A stretch of 49,133 nucleotides of DNA from an uncultured Acetatifactor sp. (GTDB taxonomy: Bacteria; Bacillota; Clostridia; Lachnospirales; Lachnospiraceae). The stretch lies in the NCBI GenBank assembly GCA_910578215.1, contig CAJTPH010000030.1:1-49133 (forward strand). Direction: 5' to 3'. Below are positions 40,878 through 47,902 of the stretch, one piece after another. Every line of letters starts with the position of its first letter. The stretch's first letter is position 1. Below the pieces are notes generated by a model. The model worked only from the letters and a program-made list of their open reading frames with translations, searched no databases and had not been told where the DNA came from. The translations under genes were made by a program, and so were the position numbers.

Positions 40878-41672
40878 TTGGAATTTCGACCTTGTATAGA
40901 TATTCATAACGGAAGTGTGAAACAAATAGTGGGAGGAAGCCTGAAGGATGCCGGAAACGAGGCGAAGGAAAATTTTGTCTCAAAACAGGAGGCTTCTTTT
41001 TTTGCGGAGCTGTACAAAAAAAGCGGGCTTAGGGGCGGGCATGTCATTATGCTGAATCCCCCGGGCAGCCCATACTATGAGGCCACAAGGACCCAGGCGA
41101 TGAAAGCGCTTGCGGCATATCCGATGGGTCTGCAGATAGGAGGAGGCATCACGCCGGAAAATGCGGGCGCTTTTTTGGATGCGGGCGCTTCCCATGTGAT
41201 AGTCACTTCCTATGTATTCAGGGACGGAAGAATCGATTACGGTAATTTAAAAAAAATGGCGGATGCGGTGGGAAGGGACAGACTTGTGCTGGATCTGAGC
41301 TGCAAACGGACGGAAAAGGGCTATTTTGTTGTGACGGACAGGTGGCAGAAGCTGACACAGGAGAAGGTAGACATGGCCTTGCTGGACAGACTTGCGGACT
41401 GCTGCGACGAGTTTTTGGTTCATGCGGTGGATGTGGAGGGCAGGGCGGACGGGATAGAAGAACAGCTTGCAGGCATGCTTGGCGGCTGGGGGAAGCGTCC
41501 CATGACCTATGCGGGAGGCATACACAGCTACGAGGACCTGGAGCTGATCCGGCGTCTGGGAAAGGGACGTTTAAATGTGACGGTGGGAAGCGCCCTCGAC
41601 ATGTTTGGAGGAACCTTGGAATGGGGCAGGGTTTTGGAAATATGCACAAAAAAATCCGCACAGCTTGGCTGA
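40878..41672 (+). CDS. hisA: ProFAR isomerase HisA, eukaryotic HIS6-like type (264 aa)
   Basis: This TIM-barrel isomerase of histidine biosynthesis converts ProFAR to PRFAR. The start FRPCIDIHNGSVKQIVGG with Asp8, then ENFVSKQEASFFAELYK, GGHVIMLNPP, LQIGGGITPENAGAFLDAGASHVIVTSYVF and LVLDLSCK (Asp139), follows the fungal/plant HIS6 subfamily rather than bacterial HisA. It starts with TTG, supported by GGGAGG with 6 nt spacing. No other his gene is adjacent, so either the pathway genes are scattered or the enzyme has another use. Subfamily assignment is from motif memory only. Confidence 0.82.
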   Translation: MEFRPCIDIHNGSVKQIVGGSLKDAGNEAKENFVSKQEASFFAELYKKSGLRGGHVIMLNPPGSPYYEATRTQAMKALAAYPMGLQIGGGITPENAGAFLDAGASHVIVTSYVFRDGRIDYGNLKKMADAVGRDRLVLDLSCKRTEKGYFVVTDRWQKLTQEKVDMALLDRLADCCDEFLVHAVDVEGRADGIEEQLAGMLGGWGKRPMTYAGGIHSYEDLELIRRLGKGRLNVTVGSALDMFGGTLEWGRVLEICTKKSAQLG

Positions 41673-41728
41673 TTTATACTGAAAATGAATGTTTTATTGG
41701 AAAATGTTACAAAAATGTTAAGCGGTCG

Positions 41729-41758
41729 TTGAAGTAAGGGGGATTTCTATGGTAAAAT
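41729..41758 (+). promoter_or_regulatory. Promoter of the LytM-bactofilin pair
   Basis: TTGAAG (41729-41734), an 18-bp spacer and TAAAAT (41753-41758), preceded by TGG as an extended -10. Confidence 0.6.
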
Positions 41759-41788
41759 AGAAGAAGTGTTTTATTGGAGGTGACTTTT

Positions 41789-42547
41789 ATGAAACGTGTC
41801 AGGCATAAGCGCAAGAGCAGCCGAGTGCTAATTGTTACATCCGATGCCGTAGATGCTGGAGTTAAGCAGTATAAAATCAGTCCTTATTTGCTGAAGGGGG
41901 CGACCCTTGTCTTTTGTGTGCTGATAGGCGCGCTGATAGGGTATGGTATTTTTGAAAAGGATATCTGGGCAGAGAGATTTGAACAGACGGCTTCACAGAA
42001 GGAATTTATCAGAGCCATAGAACAGGAGAAGGCGGAGCTTGAGAGCAGGGTGGCGGAGCTGAATGATGAGATTGCCGGCCTGAACGGCGAGATAGCCGAG
42101 TTGAACGAGCAGATTATGATCCTGAGCAGAACGGTGGCACAAAAGACCCAGTCTGAAAACGATCTGCGCCAGGAGCTTGAGAATCAGAGCCTGCCTACCG
42201 AATTTCCTCTGACGGGCAAAGCCAATATAGAGAAGGAGGTTACGGAGGGAGAGCCCATCTGTGTGTTTACTGCGGCCTCGGGGTCTATGGTGGTGGCCAC
42301 CGCCAAGGGGACCGTCATTGTAGTGAACGACGATCCTGAGTATGGCCATAACGTATGGGTCGACCATGGCAACGGATATGTGACCGTCTATAAAAATAAA
42401 GGCGATGTCAAGGTAAAGCAGGGTGAAACGGTTTCTGCGGGAACCACCTTGTTCCTGATTGAAGAAAATAATACCGTATTGGGTTATCAGATGATGAAAG
42501 AGGGGTCATATATCAATCCAATGGATATGCTTCAAATTAGAGGTTAA
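41789..42547 (+). CDS. LytM/M23-domain protein with coiled coil, probably non-catalytic (252 aa)
   Basis: A basic N terminus (RHKRKSSR) and one membrane segment (GATLVFCVLIGALIGYGIF) precede a coiled coil of about residues 65-130 (repeating AELNDEIAGLNGEIAELNEQI). The C-terminal domain has the M23/LytM beta fold: GTVIVVNDDPEYGHNVWVDH, YVTVYKNKGDVKVKQGETVSAG and INPMDML. The usual zinc ligands are not all there; the final HxH position reads LGYQMM. It probably regulates a hydrolase or scaffolds, as EnvC or SpoIIQ-like proteins do. GGAGG lies 8 nt before the ATG. It abuts a bactofilin gene, a pairing known for cell-shape modules. Confidence 0.8.
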   Translation: MKRVRHKRKSSRVLIVTSDAVDAGVKQYKISPYLLKGATLVFCVLIGALIGYGIFEKDIWAERFEQTASQKEFIRAIEQEKAELESRVAELNDEIAGLNGEIAELNEQIMILSRTVAQKTQSENDLRQELENQSLPTEFPLTGKANIEKEVTEGEPICVFTAASGSMVVATAKGTVIVVNDDPEYGHNVWVDHGNGYVTVYKNKGDVKVKQGETVSAGTTLFLIEENNTVLGYQMMKEGSYINPMDMLQIRG

Positions 42548-42567
42548 TGAAAGGTGAGGTATTTAAA

Positions 42568-43050
42568 ATGAAAAAGCAGGAAGTACAGATCACGACAATT
42601 ATTGGAAGCGGAGCGGAGTGTAACGGCGATTTCAACGCAGAGGGTTCTATTCGTGTTGACGGGACAATCCAGGGCAATGTGACGGTTTCCGGCACATTGA
42701 TTATCGGTGTTGCAGGCTATATTAACGGGGATATCAATGCCGATGTGGTTATTGTGGGAGGCGAGATCAACGGGAATGTAAACGCGCCGCAAAAGACGGA
42801 ATTGACATCTACGGCAAGAATGATAGGCGATATTGTCACAAGCACGATCGTCATTGACGAAAGGGCGATTTTCCAGGGAAATTGTAACATGAACCAGGAT
42901 GTTTCCGGAAAGAGACCCAGACCGAGCGGAAGAACCATGAAGGCAGGCAAAAAAACCGCGAAGGCTGCCATAGAGGAGGCTTTGAGAGAAGTGGAGGAGG
43001 CTGACCAGCAGGAGGCGGAAACATCCGCGCCGGAGGATACTCTGCTGTAA
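42568..43050 (+). CDS. Bactofilin family polymer-forming protein (160 aa)
   Basis: The central right-handed beta-helix shows regular hydrophobic/Gly repeats: TTIIGSGAECNGDFNAEGSI, VDGTIQGNVTVSGTLIIG, GYINGDINADVVIVGGEINGNV and a few more turns up to about residue 110. A Lys/Arg then Glu-rich tail follows. Bactofilins form nucleotide-free filaments that place peptidoglycan enzymes. It starts 21 bp after the LytM gene, with GTGAGG before the ATG, so both are one operon. Confidence 0.9.
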   Translation: MKKQEVQITTIIGSGAECNGDFNAEGSIRVDGTIQGNVTVSGTLIIGVAGYINGDINADVVIVGGEINGNVNAPQKTELTSTARMIGDIVTSTIVIDERAIFQGNCNMNQDVSGKRPRPSGRTMKAGKKTAKAAIEEALREVEEADQQEAETSAPEDTLL

Positions 43051-43083
43051 GCAGACAGAAGGCTGATATACATAATACTTAAT

Positions 43084-43136
43084 AAAAGGGGCTGCTGCAA
43101 AACTCAGAGATAGTATCCTTGTTTTGCAGCAGCCCC
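43084..43136. terminator. Terminator between bactofilin and yerC genes
   Basis: GGGGCTGCTGCAAAAC (43088-43103) pairs perfectly with GTTTTGCAGCAGCCCC (43121-43136). The U-tract is best on the minus strand (TTTTATT), for yerC. Confidence 0.85.
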
Positions 43137-43159
43137 CTTGACGTTTTCGGAGGGACGGC

Positions 43160-43471
43160 TTACCCGGCATCGGAAGCCTGGGAGTCCATCCGGCCAAGGA
43201 CCATTTCGTAGCCGTCGTTTCCGTAGTTGAGGGCGCGGTTTACGCGGCTGATGGTTGCGGTGGATGCGCCGGTTTTTTCGGTGATCTCAAGATAGGTCTT
43301 GTGCTGCTTCAGCATTGCGGCAACCTCAAAACGCTGGGAGAGTGAGAGAAGTTCGTTTATGGTACAGAGATCCTCGAAAAAGCTGTAACATTCATCACGC
43401 GTCTTTAAGCACATAATGGCATCAAACAGGGCGTCTACCGCTTCGCTTTTGATTTTTTTGTTCATTTTCAT
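43160..43471 (-). CDS. TrpR-related protein, YerC/YecD family (103 aa)
   Basis: This small helical DNA-binding protein has the TrpR-like motif LCTINELLSLSQRFEVAAMLKQHKTYLEITEKTGASTATISRVNRALNYG. YerC-type proteins are widespread in Firmicutes and their targets are mostly unknown. The ATG at 43471 follows GAGG by only 4 nt; the next ATG at 43465 is an alternative with a 10-nt gap. It stands alone between two terminators or promoters. Confidence 0.88.
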   Translation of the reverse strand: MKMNKKIKSEAVDALFDAIMCLKTRDECYSFFEDLCTINELLSLSQRFEVAAMLKQHKTYLEITEKTGASTATISRVNRALNYGNDGYEMVLGRMDSQASDAG

Positions 43472-43638
43472 GATACCTCGCTGATAACTTCTAAGCTGTA
43501 AAATTTGCACAGCGATCCGGCTGAAGGCTGGGCAGTCGTAATTTTAAAGCCTGACTATATGTATTTTAACATACTAAAGCTGTAAAGTAAAGGCGGATTT
43601 TTCTTTTAATATGATTGAAAGGCTTTCCAATCAATGCC

Positions 43639-43702
43639 CCGCAGCAGGCTGACGGGGTATCGATCCTGCTCCGCAGCAGACTGCGGGGTATTTACCCTGC
43701 AC
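43639..43702. repeat. Two 32-bp tandem units rich in CCGCAGCAG
   Basis: Units 43639-43670 and 43671-43702 share CCGCAGCAG-CTG-CGGGGTAT--CCTGC with a few differences. The second can fold as CCGCAG/CTGCGG. They lie beyond the chemoreceptor terminator. Confidence 0.7.
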
Positions 43703-43739
43703 AAAAGGCTTATGAAGAAGTAATCTTCATAAGCCTTTT
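43703..43739 (-). terminator. Terminator of the chemoreceptor gene
   Basis: A perfect 16-bp stem (43703-43718 with 43724-43739) has an AGTAA loop and A/T ends. The U-tract is only the end of the arm. Confidence 0.7.
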
Positions 43740-43753
43740 AAACGGCCCGCTGC

Positions 43754-45121
43754 TTAGTTACCGGCGAGAAGCAGTATTTTCTGCATATCCGAAATCAATT
43801 CCTTGGAGAATTGCTCGGCGTTTCTGTATATCTGCTCCGCCTCCCCGAATTTTCCGCAGTTTATGGCGTGCATGACCGCAGAGCCAAACTGATGGAATTT
43901 TTGGTGCTTTGCCCCAAGCCCCTGCCAGATGGGAAGGACTCCTGGAATTTGGGGTGTCAGCGAATAGTAAAAATGTCCGAAACCGCATTTGGTGGCGTCA
44001 AGCTGCAACGGCATTATTTTACGCGCCTGTACCATTTTATGTAGATTCTCCAGCCATGCGTTGTGGGAGGAAATGGCGCTGCTCATATACCCGGCAAATT
44101 CGTTATTCTGCAGGCTGAAAAATGCGTCCTCCGTCAAGGCGCCCATCTGCTTTACCGTATCGTCCAGCGTTTTTTCAATTTTGCCAACGGGCTCGGCGGC
44201 CTGCTTCAAATCATGGCTTACCTGGCGCATAAAGGTTGTGCTGCTGATGATCTGGTTTTCCATTTCGGTCATGGAGCTGCTGATTTCCTGACTTAAAGCG
44301 GCGATGGAAGCCACGGAGTCATTCACGTTTGAAACTGCCCGCTGGCTTTCGTTGTTCAGCGCCCATACATTTTTGATTTTGTCTGTCATGGCATCAAGAG
44401 CGGTGATGGTATTGGTAGCGCTCTGTGAGCTTTGCTGGGACGCGTGCTTTATGTTTTCCACAAACTCGCTCATGCTCTTGGTCATTTCCTGAGTCTGTTC
44501 CGCCAGCTCGCGGATCTCCTTTGCGACTACGGCAAATCCCCGTCCCGATTCGCCGGCTCTCGCCGCCTCTACCGAAGCGTTCAGCGCCAGCAGGTTAGTC
44601 TGCAGCGAGATGGTGTCGATACCGGAGATAACCTCGCTCATGCGGTTGATGACATTGAACAGATATTCCATATCGCTCTGCATTTTCTGTGAGGTAGATA
44701 TTGTCTGAGTGGAGAGATCCCTGATAAGGGTCAGCTCGCTCTGGCCGGATTCGATCTTACGGTATACCTCATCCGTATCCTCGGAAACCTTTATAATGGT
44801 GTTGGTCAGCTCCTCATGCTGATTATTGGAATTTCCGGTCATGTAATCGCCAGAGGAGTTCGTTCCGAAAATGGATTCCGTTGCCTTTTCTATGTTCTTG
44901 GATATATCCATGATAGTTTCAGTCTGATGCTGCAAAACCAAATCAAGAGAGCTGATTTGCATGACAGCCTGTATGTTCTTGTCATAAATTTCAGCAAATT
45001 GTTTTCTTCCTCTGAGCAGCCGCTGGTAGATATTGTTCAGTTCCGGCTCTTTTGAATAATCAGCTGCCTTAAGCTCCGAAACCGATTTCATAAGTATTGC
45101 TTTTGTTTGTCTCAGTGCCAT
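43754..45121 (-). CDS. Soluble methyl-accepting chemotaxis protein with C-terminal CZB domain (455 aa)
   Basis: No membrane segment is present, so this is a cytosolic chemoreceptor. An N-terminal helical region is followed by the MCP signalling domain (about residues 110-320). Its hairpin tip is IDTISLQTNLLALNASVEAA and RAGESGRGFAVVAKEIRELAEQ. The C terminus (about 350-430) fits the chemoreceptor zinc-binding domain: HNAWLENL, then KCGFGHFYY, then HQKFHQFG, giving the 3-His/1-Cys set. Such receptors sense zinc or hypochlorous acid, or tune signalling. GAGGG is 7 nt before the ATG. No other chemotaxis gene is nearby. Confidence 0.88.
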   Translation of the reverse strand: MALRQTKAILMKSVSELKAADYSKEPELNNIYQRLLRGRKQFAEIYDKNIQAVMQISSLDLVLQHQTETIMDISKNIEKATESIFGTNSSGDYMTGNSNNQHEELTNTIIKVSEDTDEVYRKIESGQSELTLIRDLSTQTISTSQKMQSDMEYLFNVINRMSEVISGIDTISLQTNLLALNASVEAARAGESGRGFAVVAKEIRELAEQTQEMTKSMSEFVENIKHASQQSSQSATNTITALDAMTDKIKNVWALNNESQRAVSNVNDSVASIAALSQEISSSMTEMENQIISSTTFMRQVSHDLKQAAEPVGKIEKTLDDTVKQMGALTEDAFFSLQNNEFAGYMSSAISSHNAWLENLHKMVQARKIMPLQLDATKCGFGHFYYSLTPQIPGVLPIWQGLGAKHQKFHQFGSAVMHAINCGKFGEAEQIYRNAEQFSKELISDMQKILLLAGN

Positions 45122-45361
45122 CCATTTACCCTCTTTTCTTTTCTCTAAATAAGCACAGGTTAAATCGTACTTACTTTATCATACGTGATTTTTGGAATTT
45201 TGAAAAGACCTTTAATAAAAATTTTTAAGGATTATTTTACAAAATTGAAACCGAATACATCTCTTTTGGCTCCGGCGCTGGAATAAAGCCGGCGGAAAAT
45301 AATTTATGGAAAAAAATACCTGTGAAATCCTTAAAAATAACTGAATTTATAAAAGAAATTG
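45122..45361. other. AT-rich intergenic region between divergent genes
   Basis: A TATGAT at about 45180-45185 on the minus strand could be the -10 of the chemoreceptor, but its -35 is poor. A CCGGC/GCCGG inverted repeat lies near 45272-45295. Nothing else is evident here. Confidence 0.35.
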
Positions 45362-45390
45362 TTGTCATGTAGTTTTGAATACTATATAAT
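45362..45390 (+). promoter_or_regulatory. Sigma-A promoter of the DUF1836 gene
   Basis: TTGTCA (45362-45367), a 17-bp spacer and TATAAT (45385-45390), 60 bp before the ATG. Confidence 0.75.
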
Positions 45391-45450
45391 AAAGCTAATG
45401 CTGCAAACAGAATTTAACATGGAACGCGCAGAGAAGCGAGGAGATTCTAA

Positions 45451-46122
45451 ATGACAATAGATAATAAGGATTTATTGAACAGCATACTTACAAGTCTCGA
45501 CAGGATCAGCCATATCAGCCCGGATGATATTCCCAATATCGACCTGTATATGGATCAGGTAACTACCTTTATGGACAGCAGGCTGCGCTCTGCGGCGAGA
45601 AATCCCGGCGAGGACAAGATTCTGACGAAAACCATGATTAATAATTATGCCAAGAATGATTTGCTGCCTCCTCCCGTGAAGAAAAAGTATTCCAAGGAGC
45701 ATGTGCTGCTTTTGATATTTATTTACTATTATAAGGGCATTTTGTCCATCAGCGATATCCAGACCCTGTTAAAGCCTGTTACAGAGAAATTTTTTCAGAG
45801 TGACAGGGATTTTGATCTCGAGGATATTTATCTGGAAGTATTCAGTATGGAAGAAAAGCAGATTCAGGCATTGAAGGAGGATGTGGTAAGAAAATTCAGG
45901 GTGGCGCAGGGAACCTTCCAGGAAGCGCCGGAGGAGGATGCGGATTTCCTCAGGAGGTTTGCGTTTATCTGCACGTTGAGCTTTGACGTATATGTGAAGA
46001 AGCTGATGATAGAGAAAATGATAGACGACCTTTCGCGCAGACAGAGCGCTTCGTCTGAAGGAAGGGCGGATGAAAAAAAGAAGAATCACAAGTCGGAGAA
46101 AAACAACCCCGACGGTGAATAA
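45451..46122 (+). CDS. DUF1836 domain protein (223 aa)
   Basis: This fits the DUF1836 family found in Firmicutes. The signature is ILTKTMINNYAKNDLLPPPVKKKYSKEHVLLLIFIYYYKGILSI, which looks like a MerR-like DNA-binding start. A helical domain (LKPVTEKFFQSD, LRRFAFICTLSFDVYVKKLMIEKMID) and a charged, probably disordered tail (EKKKNHKSEKNN) follow. A role as a transcription regulator is likely but unproven. GAGGAG is 7 nt before the ATG. The HIT gene follows 64 bp downstream. Confidence 0.85.
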   Translation: MTIDNKDLLNSILTSLDRISHISPDDIPNIDLYMDQVTTFMDSRLRSAARNPGEDKILTKTMINNYAKNDLLPPPVKKKYSKEHVLLLIFIYYYKGILSISDIQTLLKPVTEKFFQSDRDFDLEDIYLEVFSMEEKQIQALKEDVVRKFRVAQGTFQEAPEEDADFLRRFAFICTLSFDVYVKKLMIEKMIDDLSRRQSASSEGRADEKKKNHKSEKNNPDGE

Positions 46123-46186
46123 ATAAAAATTCATGGAACAGAGACCAGGCAGGCGGTCTAAAACGGCAGCCGGAACAGGAGAGAAA

Positions 46187-46606
46187 ATGAAAGATCAAAA
46201 TTGCGGTTATTGTATGAGAGGGGAATTGCTGGACAAGTTCGGTATTTTCATATGCGATCTGGAGGTCAGCAGCCTGATTTTATTTAAGGAGCAGTCCAAG
46301 CCGGGCAGATGTATCGTTGCCTACAGGGATCATGTCAGCGAGATTGTAGATATATCGGACGAGGAGCGCAGCGCCTTTATGGCGGACGTTGCCCGTGCGG
46401 CCAGGGCCATCCATGCGGCGTTCCACCCTGATAAGCTCAACTACGGCGCGTACGGAGACACGGGCTGTCATCTGCATATGCATCTGTGCCCGAAATACAG
46501 GGACGGGGACGAGTGGGGAGGCACCTTTGCCATGAATCCGGGCAAAACCTATCTGACCGACGGGGAATATGCCGAAATGATAGACAGAATCAAAGCAAAC
46601 CTGTAG
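46187..46606 (+). CDS. HIT family protein (139 aa)
   Basis: This is a histidine-triad nucleotide hydrolase or transferase. The triad is CHLHMHLCPKY (His95, His97, His99) preceded by KLNYGAYGDTG, and the N terminus has C-x2-C (NCGYC), possibly a metal site. HIT proteins cleave nucleoside phosphoramidates or dinucleoside polyphosphates; the substrate here is unknown. The ATG at 46187 is preceded by GGAG. Upstream residues in the same frame from 46133 have no ribosome site. Confidence 0.88.
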   Translation: MKDQNCGYCMRGELLDKFGIFICDLEVSSLILFKEQSKPGRCIVAYRDHVSEIVDISDEERSAFMADVARAARAIHAAFHPDKLNYGAYGDTGCHLHMHLCPKYRDGDEWGGTFAMNPGKTYLTDGEYAEMIDRIKANL

Positions 46607-46662
46607 GCACATTTTCTCCGTAAGCTTCATAAGATAAACCATCATAAAAAATGGAGGTTCTT

Positions 46663-47676
46663 ATGAAGAAGTTGTCTTTCAAAAAGATAGGCGCGGTGTA
46701 TCTGGCGGCGATGCTTCTGATGGTTGCCGTCTCCGGCTGCGGCAAGGACGGCAAGCCTGCGGACGGCAAGACGGAGGTCGTTTTAAATGAGGTCGCACAT
46801 AGTATTTTTTATGCGCCTATGTATGTTGCCATCGAAGAAGGGTATTTTAAGGATGCGGGTATTGAGCTGACCCTTGTGACCGGATTCGGCGCCGACAAAA
46901 CCATGACGGCAGTGCTGACCGGAGAGGCGGACATAGGATTTATGGGAAGCGAGAGCACAATTTACACTTATGTGGGGGGAACGGAAGACTATGTGGTGAA
47001 TTTTGCCCAGCTGACCCAGCGCGCAGGGAACTTTCTTGTTTCCAGGCAGCCCGTGGAAAACTTCCAGTGGGATATGCTGAAGGGGAAGAATGTGCTTGGA
47101 GGAAGGGCTGGCGGTATGCCGGAGATGGTCTTTGAGTATATTTTATCCAAGAACGGAATCCAGCCGTCGGAGGTAAAAATTGACCAGAGTATTGATTTCG
47201 GCTCGACGGCGGCAGCTTTTTCAGGAGGACAGGGCGAATTTACGGTAGAATTTGAGCCTCATGCCACATCCCTGGAGCAGAAGGGAGAGGGCTATATTGT
47301 GGCTTCCCTGGGCGAGGCTTCGGGATACGTGCCGTATACCTCATTCTCGGCAAAGAAAAGCTATCTGGAGAAAAACAAAGAGACGGTGCAGGCCTTTACG
47401 GACGCTCTGCAGAAGGGAATGGATTATGTGCAGAAGCACACGCCGGAGGAAATAGCAAAGGTAATTGCGCCTCAGTTCCCCGAGACGGATATGAAGACGC
47501 TCACTACCATTGTTGAAAGGTATTACAATCAGGACACCTGGAAAGAAAACCTTATTTTTGAAAAGGATGCCTTCGACCTGCTGCAGAATATCCTGCAGGA
47601 TTCCGGTGTGCTGGAAAAGAAGGTGCCTTATGAAAAGCTGGTGACGGCTGAATTCGCGGAGACGGCGGCAAAATAA
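46663..47676 (+). CDS. ABC transporter substrate-binding lipoprotein, NMT1/THI5-like (337 aa)
   Basis: The N-terminal lipoprotein signal ends AVSGC (Cys26). The mature part has the NMT1/SsuA-like pattern: VVLNEVAHSIFYAPMYVAIEEGYFKDAGIE, GADKTMTAVLTGEADIGFMGSESTIY, and LGGRAGGMPEMVFEYILSKNGI. Relatives bind pyrimidine precursors of thiamine, sulfonates, taurine or nitrate. No permease or ATPase gene is adjacent on either side, so it must share a transporter encoded elsewhere or in another operon. GGAGG is 5-6 nt before the ATG; a terminator follows at 47723. Confidence 0.88.
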   Translation: MKKLSFKKIGAVYLAAMLLMVAVSGCGKDGKPADGKTEVVLNEVAHSIFYAPMYVAIEEGYFKDAGIELTLVTGFGADKTMTAVLTGEADIGFMGSESTIYTYVGGTEDYVVNFAQLTQRAGNFLVSRQPVENFQWDMLKGKNVLGGRAGGMPEMVFEYILSKNGIQPSEVKIDQSIDFGSTAAAFSGGQGEFTVEFEPHATSLEQKGEGYIVASLGEASGYVPYTSFSAKKSYLEKNKETVQAFTDALQKGMDYVQKHTPEEIAKVIAPQFPETDMKTLTTIVERYYNQDTWKENLIFEKDAFDLLQNILQDSGVLEKKVPYEKLVTAEFAETAAK

Positions 47677-47722
47677 AGGGGCCTTACGAATGAAGGGGCT
47701 TCGGACGGATAGAGCATGATTG

Positions 47723-47750
47723 AGCGGGCAGGCTGCTGCCCGCTTTACTT
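47723..47750 (+). terminator. Terminator after the substrate-binding protein gene
   Basis: AGCGGGCAG (47723-47731), loop GCTG, CTGCCCGCT (47736-47744), then TTACTT. Confidence 0.75.
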
Positions 47751-47902
47751 ATGGCCCCGCAGGAATTTGTAAAGATATTTTATAAAAGCAGTTGAGAGAT
47801 TCGGTAAAATTTGATAAAGTAATAGAAGCGGTCGTCTGCTTTTTAATTGTAACCAGCCGGTCATATACATATAGGCATATAATAAAACAGGAGGAAGAAC
47901 AG

